Shown piece after piece: positions 24,113 to 35,709 of a DNA stretch of 64,000 nucleotides. Numbering within the stretch: the stretch's first letter is position 1; each line of letters starts with the position of its first letter. The translations under genes were made by a program, and so were the position numbers. Source of the DNA: Byssochlamys sp. IMV 00236 (Eukaryota > Ascomycota > Eurotiomycetes > Eurotiales > Thermoascaceae); assembly GCA_001931875.2 (NCBI GenBank), contig MSJH02000546.1, positions 372,001 to 436,000 on the forward strand, in the 5' to 3' direction. A model generated the notes under the pieces. The model made no database searches and had not been told where the DNA came from. It was given only the letters and a program-made list of their open reading frames with translations.

Positions 24113-27100
24113 ACTATCTATCCCAGATATCCAACCCCGCTTTTGGGACGCTTCTCTTGCGCCCTTCTCTCGGCCACGATTTCAATCGACGTATGTGATC
24201 ACGTCGTATTCATCGAGGGTTACAATGGCCCACCACCAAGTTCGCGCGATCCCTGCCTTGAGGGGCATTCCACATGCAGTAAAAAGCCTGCATTCAATAA
24301 TCTATCTAGGCGAATCTCCCGGATTGACGAGCGTCCTGTGAACCCGGCGAGTTGTATGGCTACAAAATCTCCGAGCATCCGTGGACTAATACTGCGATGT
24401 ACGGCTTAACGGAATAATAACCGTGTTGGCGCCACCGACGGCCATGAGATGGACAGGGGCATGGCGCGGATGACAGCTCTACTCTAGGGCGAATTTATGA
24501 GCCGATAATATCCCGTTGACGGCAGACTAGATAGAGGAATACATTCTCTTCTCTTGCCTGTTTTCGTTCACTTATCCATCTTCTACCTCCTTCGTACTCG
24601 ATCTGAACAACGTATGCATGCACATGTCTCAAGGACGATGCTGGATTGAGCATGATCTATTGATTTCCACTGTCCACGTGGGGACCGTGTCCTCCATCGA
24701 ACGACTAAACCCAGATCAAAGGCACGTAAATGTGATTGATCCAAAATTCAACTTTCCGTCAGGGTTTGATGAAAACCCCAATCATCAACACGACGTCTAC
24801 ACCGCCGGAATCTTGCAATGTCTGCTCAGCATATTACTACATTGACTGGATGGATGCATTGATGTTGTGAGAGATTACTCAGGTGTGCGCCCTAGCCAGG
24901 TATCTACAGCCTTGTTTGATGGGTTGACAAGCTTCCACAGAAGCTGAAGTTGCAGATGACAAGATCTTGCATTTCATAGCCTGCATTTTCTCCATCTTCA
25001 GGTCCTTTCTCAGCGATCTAGCTCGATTCCCCCCACCTTCATAGGATTCGCCATTTTAGGTCTCTGCGTCCGAAATGTCGTACATGCCGCTATCTCGTTC
25101 GCGCAATTGCAGAAAACCCCATACTTTACCCCGTCAGACGGATATAGTTATTAATCGTGCATAGCAGAAGGATATATTTCCGTTTCTGGTATACCTCCGT
25201 GATCTCCTCTCGTGCAATGTGATACCGCTAATCAGGCTCTGTGCAAGTGAGCGCCATATACGATAGAGCCACTAACTATTGCCAAGTTTCGACCGTTTTT
25301 TTCCCTTCCTATCGTATGCAGGCACTACTATCTATTTACAGCTCCTTGCATCGAGACTTTTGATAGTCGATGTGCTATGACTGATTGGCGGGTGTCCCTC
25401 TTGCATACTCTAGAGTCTACATCATTATTGACCCTTTTTTTATTCTATCCCAACGCAGGGACGTTATCGTCTCCACTGCCCTCGTGGTTCTTGCATTCCA
25501 GCTTCGTCTCATGTCTGGCAGCTCCTGCAACAACGGACTAGGTTGGCATTCCACGCTTATGTTCTTGGGCACTACGTATCACTGGCCCTGCCATGTGAAA
25601 AGAAAGGTCCCATCCGTGCATGTGGCATGTGGAATGTGCCATTGGCCATGCTTATCCGCAACCGCTGTCAAGAATGATGTGTTTCTTCTCTTCTCTTTTC
25701 TTCTTCTCCTCTCCGTCCAAAATGAATGTTTGTCGATCATTCTTGGAAATTGATTTTCTGCTGCGGTCAACTAACTAGGCTCTGGGCCATCGGACGTCTT
25801 GTCTGGGATAGACTAGGATACGAACACACGGGCCTCGTGTCGCTTGGGCCGTTTCATGGCTATTTTAGTTATTATTACCGATCTTCCGCAACCCTGACAT
25901 TTCCGGCTAGATAACATATCTTTTTGCGATTCATTCCGTCTCAGCTTCTCCCCCGCTCATGTTACTAATCTGTCTCGCAACGGTCGCGCTCGGATCCTGA
26001 GCGTCGGGTCCAAACTAACGTAGCAAGGAGCCGGCAGTTGGGACGGCAGGGGGCGTAAGGACGGTTACACAGTGCTATTGAAAGCTGAGTACGGAGTACT
26101 CTGATTAGTATATTATTGTCGGGTGCAATGACCTTGCTTTTTTTGCCATTCAATCAAACACCGACATTCGGACAGATCGGTTACTCCTTTTCATCGCCAT
26201 GCGGATAGTTGGTTGCCTGAACCCCAAGTATCATTCCTTCCGGGAAATACATCCAACTGAAATAGACACCATGAGTACCTTTCCAGTAGTTTTTTCAGTA
26301 AAACTGTCAAATCGTCCCATCACAATGAATCGTTGGTCCACCTTCCAGTCATATTATCTCCCGCAGCAGACAATACAATAGTTAACGCTTATGCTTAATT
26401 GTGCTCCTCGATAGATTCAATAGGCTGTAGATGATCCCCCTCTTCGACAGCGATCAATTTCTGTACTCTGTTCTTGCCACGGAGGCATATTATCAATCAC
26501 GGCCCTTTTTGGCTCTGTATATTTATAATGCCAGACGCCGCTCGTGGAAGGATACGCCTGCCATTGGGGATTGGTTGTGGGATGTGACTGCATGTGTAGA
26601 GTCTCTTGTATGTATGCACGGCACATTGTTCCTCTTACCGGCAAGGTTTTGGTGAGAGTAGATAGTTGTCGATATATCTGGTGTCTCTCGGTTTTAATGT
26701 TTCTGATGCCCATGTCGTTTGGTGAGGGTTTTTAAGGGCAAATAATATGGTGTCGTTAGCTAGTAGATGCATGTATAATCCAGGACTCGGTGGGTTCAAC
26801 CGTATCATATCCTCAGATGGTCTATTTTTGTATATTGCTAGTGATTTTCTGTTTGGATAATGTTCATTCTGGTTTGTCTTAGTTCAATAGCTTTCCTGGA
26901 CTTTGTGTACATTCTACATAGAAAGATCTGGTAATTAGCCAGTCTAATTATATATATACTGTATCTATTTATCCGCAACATGGAGGGATACGAAGAGTAT
27001 AATTCTCAACATTGCACTATAACATCCCTCAAAACAAGATAAAAAACCTTCATCATCATTCAATTACTGCCATAAAATGTGTTGTCTTCATCATAGACAC

Positions 27101-27203
27101 AACATTGCTATACCTAGGTACTGTCAGTCACACACCCGATCGGGACGCGAGCCACTAAACGCGTTCGGTTTCCCGTAATAGGACATCTCGCGACTCCCCG
27201 CGA
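24113..27203. other. Gene-free region upstream of RAD57 (second part)
   Basis: About 3 kb of average to A/T-rich sequence without a supported gene. Small open frames at 25385-25753 and 24618-24845 lack coding character, conserved motifs or sensible splice partners. A TACGGAGTA motif is at 26090-26098 and a perfect TACCTAGGTA palindrome lies 84 bp upstream of the RAD57 start (27111-27120). Confidence 0.55.
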
Positions 27204-28891
27204 ATGCCACTCTCGCCCACTCACATGGATCTCCTATCAGTCATACCAGGATTCTCGACAAAATCCTACAATCATATCCTACCGTCGCTGGAAAAGAAAC
27301 ACATCACCACCGTCGACCTCATCACAGTCGAGCCGCTCGAACTCGCGAAGCGAGCGCATGTCCCACCCGGAGACGTCCGTCGTCTCTCCGCGCAAGTACT
27401 TCAGGCATTGCATCAGGATCTGGGGTTCCAGGATGAAGTCGACCAGCGGGAAACAACCGGGAATGAGGACGTGAGTGATCGAGATACGCGAGTGGTGGGA
27501 GTTAAGCCTGGACCTTCGACGAAGCTAGATCCGTCGCGATGGAGGACGATTAGCACTCTCGATCCCGACATAGACGCGCTTTTGGGCGGTGGGATACCCA
27601 CGGGATATCTGACGGAGGTGACGGGGGAGAGGTGCGTACTACTGGATTTAATTCCTCTATTTATATTCATTTAATGGACCCATTGCTTATCTTCATCGTT
27701 AGTGCGAGTGGTAAAACCCAATTCCTGCTGAACCTGCTTCTCGCCGTGCAGCTCCCTCCATCAACCGGTCTGGGGAAACGAGCGATATACATATCCACAG
27801 AAGCGCCGTTGGCGACGACTCGACTGTCGCAAATAATCGAGTCTCATCCTCACCTTTCCGCTCTCCCAGAGAAGAGCCGCCCTTCTCTCCAGAATATCCT
27901 TTCCATTAACGCCATCGACCTCGAGACACAGGACCACATCCTCAACTACCAGCTACCCGTGGCGATATCACGCTACAATGTCGGGATTGTGGTCATCGAC
28001 TCCATCGCAGCAAACTACCGCGCAGAACACACGTCGCACAGCATGCTCGGCCTGTCTGCGCGATCGGGAGAGCTCGCGAGACTGGGCCAGATGCTGCGCA
28101 ACCTAGCCGCGAAGGAGGACATTGCTATCGTGGTAGCGAATCAAGTTTCTGACAGGTTCGATTCTCTAGACGCACACTCCCGGACAAGGGTAGGCCAGAT
28201 ATCGAGCCCGTTCCGCGAGTCGGGCGGCGCGCTCTCGTCGCAGAAGAGCAGACTCGATATTGCAAACGGGGAGATAAACCCTGGCATTCCGTCATCTTCA
28301 CCTGCAATCCCATCCTCGCCATACGTGGACGAAGAGAATGCGGACGGTTCCTACCCCATAGGGAATCCGGTGCGGAATGAGATTTTGAGCCTCGCGCGTC
28401 AGCAGCAATTCTTCACTGGTTGGGGGGATACCCAGCCGGTCTGGGATCCGGAGTTCCCATACCATACACCGTCAAATAAAATCCCAGCTTTGGGATTTGT
28501 CTGGTCGGCGCAGATCGCTTGTCGTATTGTACTGAAGAAGGACGAAGAGGTTTCTCTTGCTGATATAGCGGCGTTGAGCCAGGAGGTAACCTCCACGTCC
28601 AGCTCGGGCGATCGGGTACCTGTCACGCAGAAAGAAAAAACAGCTACAGAGTTCCATGGAGCAGATACGCAGACACCCAAGAAGGCACAGACGGAAGAAA
28701 GCCAGCTTTCACTCTCTCAGAGGGCTGACAGAATCACTAGACGACGAATGAAGCTGGCATTTGCCCCGTGGGCAGCCGGTGCGGTGCAAAGAAGCGAAAC
28801 AGATGCTGACGAGACGAAGAGAGAGATGATGACGGATGAAATCTCATTTGAGATATGGAAGGGCGGCATCAGGAGCATCGAGGGACGGTGA
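27204..28891 (+). CDS. rad57: DNA repair protein Rad57 (RecA/Rad51 paralogue)
   Basis: Rad51 paralogue that, with Rad55, helps load and stabilise Rad51 filaments in homologous recombination. Exons 27204..27631 and 27703..28891, 538 residues. The 71-nt intron splits the Walker A motif: the spliced codons give GESASGKT at residues 141-148, which neither exon alone encodes. Walker B is IVVIDS with Asp at about residue 242. Preceding family features include TLDPDIDALLGGGIPTGYL. The N terminus (about residues 5-75) resembles the helix-hairpin-helix linker region of Rad51-like proteins. The C-terminal 150 residues are poorly conserved in such proteins and here include a charged linker and a closing EIWKGGIRSIEGR. 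The first ATG of the frame is used; a second one lies 7 codons on. Confidence 0.88.
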
Positions 28892-29119
28892 AAGGATCGA
28901 TTGGTACTTGCAGCAATTGTGACTATAATGAATAGGATACCACTCACGTTACTTGAATATTCAGAGAATGTACTGTACTGTACATCTGTTTAACTTGGCT
29001 GTGGTAAGAATTTCTTCACATATATATCCAAACCAATATCTCATCCAAAGAAGCAAACAGCAGTATAATACAAATCACCCACATACCTACTATTCGAATG
29101 TCATAACCTCAAGGGCTTA
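28892..29119. other. RAD57 3' flank
   Basis: Short spacer between the RAD57 stop and the inverted-repeat element at 29120; A/T-rich, no gene. Confidence 0.5.
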
Positions 29120-29335
29120 CAGCTCGGCGTGGTTCCAAAACGCTCAGCGTGGTTCCAAATCAACTCTCACTTACCTACTTAACTACAATAATATATACCA
29201 AAATCCCCTGATTACGCTAAATACCCTAATTACCTAATCCCCCTAATCCCCTAATCCCTAATTATTTTGTGGTATATGATCAGTTATGGAAGTGGTGTAA
29301 AAACCGCGCCAAGAGTTTGGAACCACGACGAGCTG
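29120..29335. mobile_element. Candidate 216-bp inverted-repeat element with telomere-like core
   Basis: The left end CAGCTCGGCGTGGTTCCAAA (29120-29139) matches the reverse complement of the right end (29316-29335) at 19 of 20 positions, with weaker similarity for about 15 bp more. A second, tandem copy of the left motif follows at 29142-29159. The interior is A/T-rich and carries a degenerate CCCTAA-like tract at about 29217-29262. No coding capacity. No convincing target-site duplication is visible, so it could be an old MITE or a foldback sequence. Its right end lies 85 bp from the start codon of the AIM9-like gene, so it may form part of that promoter. Confidence 0.5.
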
Positions 29336-29419
29336 GCACCCCCTCAAAAAAGATCCTCAAAAAGCTATGCCTCCTGCGAGATTCTTTCTCCGATTCTCTC
29401 GTATAGGTATGCAACAATC

Positions 29420-31346
29420 ATGTCCATATTCCCGCGCATTATAAACAGAATTCAGAGTACTTTGCCAATATTGTCTAGAGAGGCCAGGCTGTTGCCCTTC
29501 ACGAGTCGACATTATTCCTATCAACACCCTCGGTCTCATATGGCTAATATTGTCGGAGATCCACAAGATTTCTTCAGCTACACAAGCGGACGATGGATAT
29601 GGGATGAAAGGCAGCAACTTCAAGAGAGGTATCGTGAATTTGATATACTTGAACTGCAGAAAATCGCTGTGGAATCAGCATCTTCTGGACCCTGTGTTAG
29701 AATGGAAAAGTTAGGGGAAGGGTCATACAACAAGTCTTTCAAGCTCACGATGGCAAACGGGAAGGCAGTTGTTGCTCGGATTCCAAATCCGAATGCTGGA
29801 CCAGCTTTCTTGACGACAGCGTCAGAGGTGGCCACAATGGACTTTGTGAGTAGCTTCTGCCATCAATCATTCTAATTGACCTTTTTTTCGATTTGCATAT
29901 TAGTGATCTGACATAACCTTTAGTTAAGAAACATGCTCCACCTTCCAGTCCCCGAAGTTCTTGCATGGAATTCTGCAGTTGACTCTACGAATCGTGTAGG
30001 CGCTGAGTATATTATCATGGAGCATGCTCCAGGTAAAAACCTCGCCGACGTTTGGACAGACATGGACCTTGAACATAAGGTTCAGACAATGGAGGATATT
30101 GTGGCCATCCAGCACAAATTGTTGTCGTTGAAATTTTCCAAGTATGTATATTTATGACTAAGGAACGAAATTTAATATAATGTCTAACTTGAGCAGATAT
30201 GGGTGCCTTTTCTATAGGAAAGACGCACCTCCTGGGTCTTGCCCTGCAATAGTCGAAGGAGATAAATTGTTGCATGAACACAAGAACAGCATTGCTGAGC
30301 AATTCTCTATTGGGCCAGTGGTGGACACGGCGTTCTGGAGTAAGGGGCGAGGCGATATGGATATTGATCGTGGACCATGTACGCTTGTTTCATCATTTTC
30401 TTTTCGCTGGTTTAAACTGATAATTATACAGGGACTTCCGCGGTAGACTACGTACAGGCTTTGGCCCTTCGAGAGGTAGCTTGGATTCAGAAACATGCAA
30501 CTCCGCGTTCTCCCAACGATCCGTTATTCGTTTCCCACAGCCAGAACAACCCTGCTGAACACGTTTCACTTCTCCAGAGATATCTATCTGTTGCTCCTCA
30601 TCTAGTTCCACGGGAGGAAAATATTTTAGGGTCGTTCTTATGGCACTCGGACCTTCGCACTCCTAATGTTTTTGTCGATGATACTGGCCATATCACTAGC
30701 ATCATAGATTGGCAGAGCACATGGGCTGGTCCTTTGTTTCTAGAAGGCCGCCATCCGCACTTACTCGACTATAACGGTGACTTGATACTCGAACTACCTG
30801 AAAATTTCAAGCAGCTGGATGAAAATATGCAAACTGCTGTTAAGGACAAAGTCACCAAGTCGATCTTATTATATCTCTACGAGAAATATACGGCGGAAAG
30901 GAACCCACTCTTAAGCAGAGTGTTCCGATATCCAGATGGCAAGACATTGACAGACCCCATCCGCTTTGTCGGGAATACATGGGAAGGAGATATCTTACCG
31001 CTACGAGAGTCTCTAATAAGAGTACAGAAGTAAGTGATGTTTCTACATATCTGACTGATTATGCTTACTAAAAAATATTTGAAGGAAGTGGGATTTATTA
31101 GGCCATACAGCTAGGTGCCCCGTCAACTTCTCTCCTGAAGAGATTCGCAAACATCATGAGGATGGCGAAGGCTGGAATGAAGTACAGGACTTCTGGGACG
31201 CCGTATCGGGAATCATGGGAAGGGATGGCTGGACCTCACATGCAACATACGATCAAGCTATTTCCATCTATTCTCAGATCCAGGCTAAAGCAGCCTCTCA
31301 CTCAAACGACAGTGAAGCAGGGACACCAGACTGGCAACTGGTGTGA
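29420..31346 (+). CDS. AIM9-like mitochondrial protein of the aminoglycoside phosphotransferase (APH) fold
   Basis: Five exons: 29420..29845, 29924..30141, 30197..30378, 30432..31029, 31085..31346; 561 residues. The N terminus (MSIFPRIINRIQSTLP) is Arg-rich and lacks acids for about 20 residues, like a mitochondrial presequence. The kinase-like fold shows a nucleotide loop LGEGSYNKSFKL near residue 100, VVARIPNPNAGP, the hinge-like YIIMEHAPG, a catalytic-loop motif HSDLRTPN at residues 347-354 and the metal-binding IIDWQ downstream. The first four residues of that loop fit the family consensus HGDL with Ser for Gly. The product resembles fungal AIM9 (altered inheritance of mitochondria) proteins, whose substrate is unknown. 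Intron 4 uses an unusual GAAG acceptor but is the only choice that keeps the frame. A broken relative lies at 15939-16270. Confidence 0.8.
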
Positions 31347-32007
31347 AGAGACCTATGGCGGCGGGCATAGATCTGCATCTGTCTTGTGTAAGTTGTCTTG
31401 TGACAAATGCTTATCTGAGTCAGCAAGCATATTCTTTGACGGGCAACATGACCACATTGCTTCTGAGAAAACCTGCATATCTCCCCAAACAACTCAAGAA
31501 CGGTTTCATGAGGTCATATGCTTTTGTAACGACTCGCAAGCCGATTATTCCCTCCTACTATCGCTTCGCTTTCAAAGGCGGGGTTAATCTATATGGCGGT
31601 GGTATCGACTGATTCCCCATGAGAGAAAAGGACCTATGATGCTGACCTCTCATGTACATCGCAGGATATATTGAGTACTACCATATCACCTGCCTTGAGC
31701 ATACACACCTCGCCTTACGACCTTGGTCGCATTCCACCTGCTAGGGACTTCGGAAATGTTATCGATCACTCATAAAGCTAGGAGACAGCAAGTGCAACCA
31801 ACGGACAGGTCTGTACGACACATATCTAAAGATGCATGGACCAGAAGCCGATCGGCCGAACTATTCGACCGACCCGGTCAATCCGCCAATATAAGTAGCG
31901 TGACTGATCAGGGGCTTTGAACATCTGGCAGCCTAGATGACCACATTTCCCGGTTAGCATCTTGATGAGTGCATTTGCGGTCGAAGAAAGCATTAGTTCA
32001 AGCATAC
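31347..32007. other. Spacer between AIM9-like gene and AAA relic
   Basis: 3' flank of the AIM9-like gene followed by sequence with no coding character; open frames at 31343-31612 and 31723-31920 look random. Confidence 0.45.
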
Positions 32008-32390
32008 CTTTCGACCATTGAGATCTAATTTTGCTAGCTTGACTACCTCTTCATCGCTCAGGTCTGACGGACCCCGGACCGTACGAGCCGGATCAAGTGA
32101 GCTTCTCCAGATCCCCATCCGCTGATCCTGCTTCAAACCTGGATACTCGACGGTGATGTGAATACCACTCAGAATCGCAGGGTCGAAGTTTGAAGCTCGA
32201 TTGGTGGTGAGGAACATCACCCCTTCAAATCATTCCAACATTCGAAGGAAGACGGCGACGATACCATTCATGAAATGGTTCTTCTCGGTCCGAGTTTTGA
32301 GAAACACTTCTGCTTCGTCAAGTAAGAGGAGAGCATTCTAGTGTTTCGTGGTTGCGAAGATTCTCTGTAATCGTTCTTCAAGTATACCTG
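32008..32390 (-). pseudogene. AAA+ ATPase relic (BCS1-like fungal AAA family), stop-interrupted
   Basis: On the minus strand the frame reads ILEERLQRIFATTKH, stop, NALLLLDEAEVFLKTRTEKN, FMNGIVAVFLRMLE, stop, FEGVMFLTTNRASNFDPAIL, SGIHITVEYPGLK and KLAKLDLNGRK. This is the Walker B (LLLLDEAE) to second-region-of-homology part of an AAA ATPase. The stops are TAG at 32338-32340, where the family has Trp, and TGA at 32230-32232. The arginine-finger region reads SGIH where SRIH is expected. Walker A and the substrate half are absent or unrecognisable, and the frame ends at what was probably a splice donor near 32007. Dead fragment. Confidence 0.75.
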
Positions 32391-32739
32391 TATTAATGCC
32401 CCGTATCGAAGTTTGCCCTGTCCGGAAATATGACCTTTCAGCTGCCCTCGCTGGTCTTCGCCTTCCTCAGCGCCTGCTGGTGCTGCTCCTGCCTGCTGCC
32501 ATCCTTCCGTGGCTTCGGCATGATGCCTCAATATACCTGCGGCCATCATATGCCTTAGATATTAGGCCGGAACAAACGAAAGCATACAACCTGTAAAGGA
32601 CAGGAACCCCATCTATAGCAGATATAGCGACCAAGTATGTACCTCATATTCTGATATCTACTACATACATTTCCTGTTTCGACGCAACTTTGCTCCCCTT
32701 AACTCGGCTTCTCGCTCTTACAGTATCTGTATCTGTAGA

Positions 32740-33299
32740 TTACCGTGCACGATAAACATTGTCATGTTCACGTTGAGCACGCTCCAAATCCTTCTCTATA
32801 CTACTGTGTCCTGAAAGATAACACTTCAGTGCGACGGCTGTAACCTCAAAAGTAGCACGAACAGTCGGCCAGGCCACAACTTCTTCCTCATCATTCCTCT
32901 CTGCACACACAAGCAGGACAGTGTCGTCTTTCGTTGACCTCTCATCCATAATGGCAAAGTATTCAGTTATGATTTCAGACTCTGTATCCTCGACAAGCTT
33001 CAAGAGCAGTTGGTGGCATTCTTGAGGCGTTTTCCCGATAAATGAGGAATCTGGGCTGCTTCCATCCTCGACTGGTGCTTCTGATGCCTCATCATAATAG
33101 TCGTCAATGCTGTCCACAAATACAAGGTTCCATTCATCCTCATCCATGTCATTTTTCTCAATAAAACGATCCATGACCTGCAGACTTTGAGCTAAGCTAA
33201 GCCTAGGGAGGGGAAAGAGGGAGGAAAGACAGGACTGACCTCTTTGCTCAGCGGAGCAGCGCAGACTACAGGAAAAAAGGCACTGTGGATACGTCCCAT
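32740..33299 (-). CDS. Small acidic hypothetical protein
   Basis: Proposed as complement(32740..33177, 33240..33299), 165 residues. The first exon (MGRIHSAFF...) joins in phase 0 to MDRFIEKNDMDEDEWNLVF through a 62-nt intron with a GTCAGT donor and a CTGCAG acceptor; a start at 33174 without that exon is the alternative. The protein is acidic in the first half and has a compact, mixed alpha/beta-looking second half with MDERSTKDDTVLLVC and a closing helix of charged residues. The MDERS/TVLLV pattern recalls the DUF6924-type proteins found in many copies in Aspergillus, but that link is only an impression. No catalytic motif is visible. Confidence 0.5.
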
Positions 33300-34124
33300 C
33301 TTTCAGCGTATCGGTGCGATAGGGATAAGAATAGTCAGGTAACAAGACAGAATGATTCTTAGTAGACTCTCAAGATAATCGTGAGAAGTGTTACCAATGG
33401 TTGGTTTCAACAGAGAAAACGGAAGTCAAAACAAGCAATAAAGGATAGGGTATTAAAGTAGTACGACTTGGAAGTCTCGCAGTCTGACATCATATTGCTT
33501 ATGGGTGTCGGCTGGACCCGCAGGGAGGTGCAGTTCTGAAATAAGCTTGAAATAGGATAAGTTAGGTTGCAGGTCTATCATAAGGGGAAATTTAGAACCG
33601 CCCCTGTCTCGAGCTCTATGTACTGACAGAGCACAAGGCTGATCAGACGTCCCAGGAGACGCATAATTATGGTATTGAGTGCTTTAACTTAGGTGGGCAC
33701 TCACATTTTGTCACACCCCGATCACACTCTTATTGTCAAGAAAACAATAATAGATCATGTCCTTGAAGTTCTGCTTGCAGTTAATCTCTAGAAGTAAATC
33801 AATAACGCACTTGGATTCTTTGTTCAAGTCTAAATGTGGAGCCCTCGTCTTCATACGTGCCCTAAAGCTCTACTGCTGATTTCCACTACAATAGGACCCC
33901 TCTAGAAAAGTCTCGGTTTGATTAGGCTCTATCAAGAATACATCATGATATCGTATTGTCCATGTTGCCGCGAGTAAGTACTTATGATATATCAAGGCAC
34001 CCCACCCTTAGAAAGAAAGGATAATACAGTGATGACCATGTCATTTGTTGCTCCGAAGAAGAGGTATGGTATAGTATATATGGAACTGCTCGTATTGATA
34101 TTCGTATCTGTATTTGGTCCTGCT
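33300..34124. other. Spacer between hypothetical protein and cyclase-family gene
   Basis: About 0.8 kb of A/T-rich sequence containing the promoter of the minus-strand gene at 32740-33299 and the 3' flank of the cyclase gene. No gene seen. Confidence 0.45.
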
Positions 34125-35709
34125 TTAGAAGATTGCAGTTGCGTTGGCGTGGGAGCTTACGCCGCCTGTTTATTTGTTGGTTAGCGTATATATTTCAGTA
34201 GAGAAGCAAAGCAAAGCAAAGATATGCTACGCCTCGGTAAATAGGATGCTTATACACACCAGGAGTATTCGCCGGAGCACTCGTAACGAAGAACGACCAG
34301 CGTTTCAACTCTCGAGCCTTCTTCGTCAACCGTTCCAGATCCCACATCTCACCCAGCGGCATTCCCCACAGCGAGAGGATGTATTCATGTAGGTAGTATG
34401 GTTGCGCAGTGGGCCAGACCTCGAAGGAAGGTGCATCGCCTACCACGCCTGCGAAGTAGCAATCATGGAGCCAGTCGATTATGGCTTCTTCCTGCTTGAG
34501 ACCGGCCCATTCGAGTTCCGGGCTATGGGGGTCCTGCTCTGCGGCCTTGCTGGCATCTTTATCGTCGCTTTCGAGATGCATTGGGCGCAAAGCACCCGCG
34601 GTCCGTTCCTCGGGAGTTAGTTTGTGGTATTGTTCCACGAATCCCGAGCGGATGAATAGGATATCGCCGACTTTGATGTCGCCGCCTTGGGCCTCGGGCC
34701 GGATGTCGATCCCCTGGGCCTGGCCGCATTTCTGGAGATCCGCGAACGAGATGCCGTGAGATTTGTACGGGTCGTACTTGATGCCGTTGGCTTTGGAGTA
34801 GCCCCAGTAGTCGAGGAGGATGCCGCGGCCGGCAATGCCGTGCTCGGCCCAGTGGTGGATGCTGCATTTGTGGTTGGCGGTAGGGCCGACAATGTCGGTT
34901 CCTTTGGCCTAGATAATTTTATCCCGAGTTAGGATTTTCATTTCATGTCCCTTTTCTATTTTAAATATTGTGTGGGATATTTACCCCGTTGTAGAAAGTT
35001 TGCGTCGGCATGTGTGCGAACTATATACGAGTAAGCATTGACCCATGTCAGTGGCTTGCGGTCTTCGAGATAGTCTACCTCGGTAACTAATATAAACTTA
35101 CATGTCTAAACCCATCCCATTGGGTGCCGCTCTGCGTGTTGAGCTCGTACTGGTCGTCGTAGCAGACGTTGTCAACTAGGACCTTGATCTTATGCACGAA
35201 CTTCTCGCGGCCGAATGCGGGAGTTTCGGGTGTGTTCAGTGGAAGACTGTTGAGATATCACATCCGTAAACATCCATAATTCGCAAGAAGTCCGGTCTGA
35301 GCGCAGTGATATCTGCGAGATTCCACGGTGAATGAGAAGGAGAAAAAGAAAGCACTCACTTCAATGGCACGACTTCTCCGGTTTTGATCTCAGCAGAAGC
35401 GGCTTTTACCCGTTTAGGAGTCAGGAGGTTCAATCTTCCAATCTATAGCAAAAGTACAATTCTACCATATCAGCAACGATCCCGTCGATCCTTTGACTGC
35501 GCCGCCGGAAAGTAAAGGCAGATACGCACCTGGTCGTCTTTGCCCCAAACCCAGGCAGCTCCCTCAGGAGCACCTGGGATCTTGGGCAGCTCTTTGCGCG
35601 TGGGAAATCTCGTGGCATCTGGATTCCATGGCAATTGCTCTGAAGACTGATTACCGCCGGTCAGGAAGCTGGTGGCTTGCCCCAGTCTTCGACTGATAGT
35701 AGCAGCCAT
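34125..35709 (-). CDS. Cyclase-family (kynurenine formamidase-like, PF04199) metal hydrolase
   Basis: Six exons: complement(34125..34165, 34260..34908, 34985..35020, 35102..35246, 35360..35442, 35530..35709), 377 residues. Every junction keeps frame: the splices restore VPLNLPLNTPETPAFGR, SGTQWDGFRHFAHMP, FYNGAKGTDIVG and the end PGGVSSHANATAIF. The family folds as a swivelling beta/alpha domain and binds a divalent metal through an HxGTHxDxxxH motif; here the matching segment is QSGTQWDGFRH, the usual fungal variant. Further family features are GRGILLDYWGY, VGDILFIRSGF and the closing FVTSAPANTPG. No secretion signal; probably cytosolic. The substrate is unknown. Bacterial relatives hydrolyse N-formylkynurenine, but the fungal subgroup is not characterised to my knowledge. 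Confidence 0.88.
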
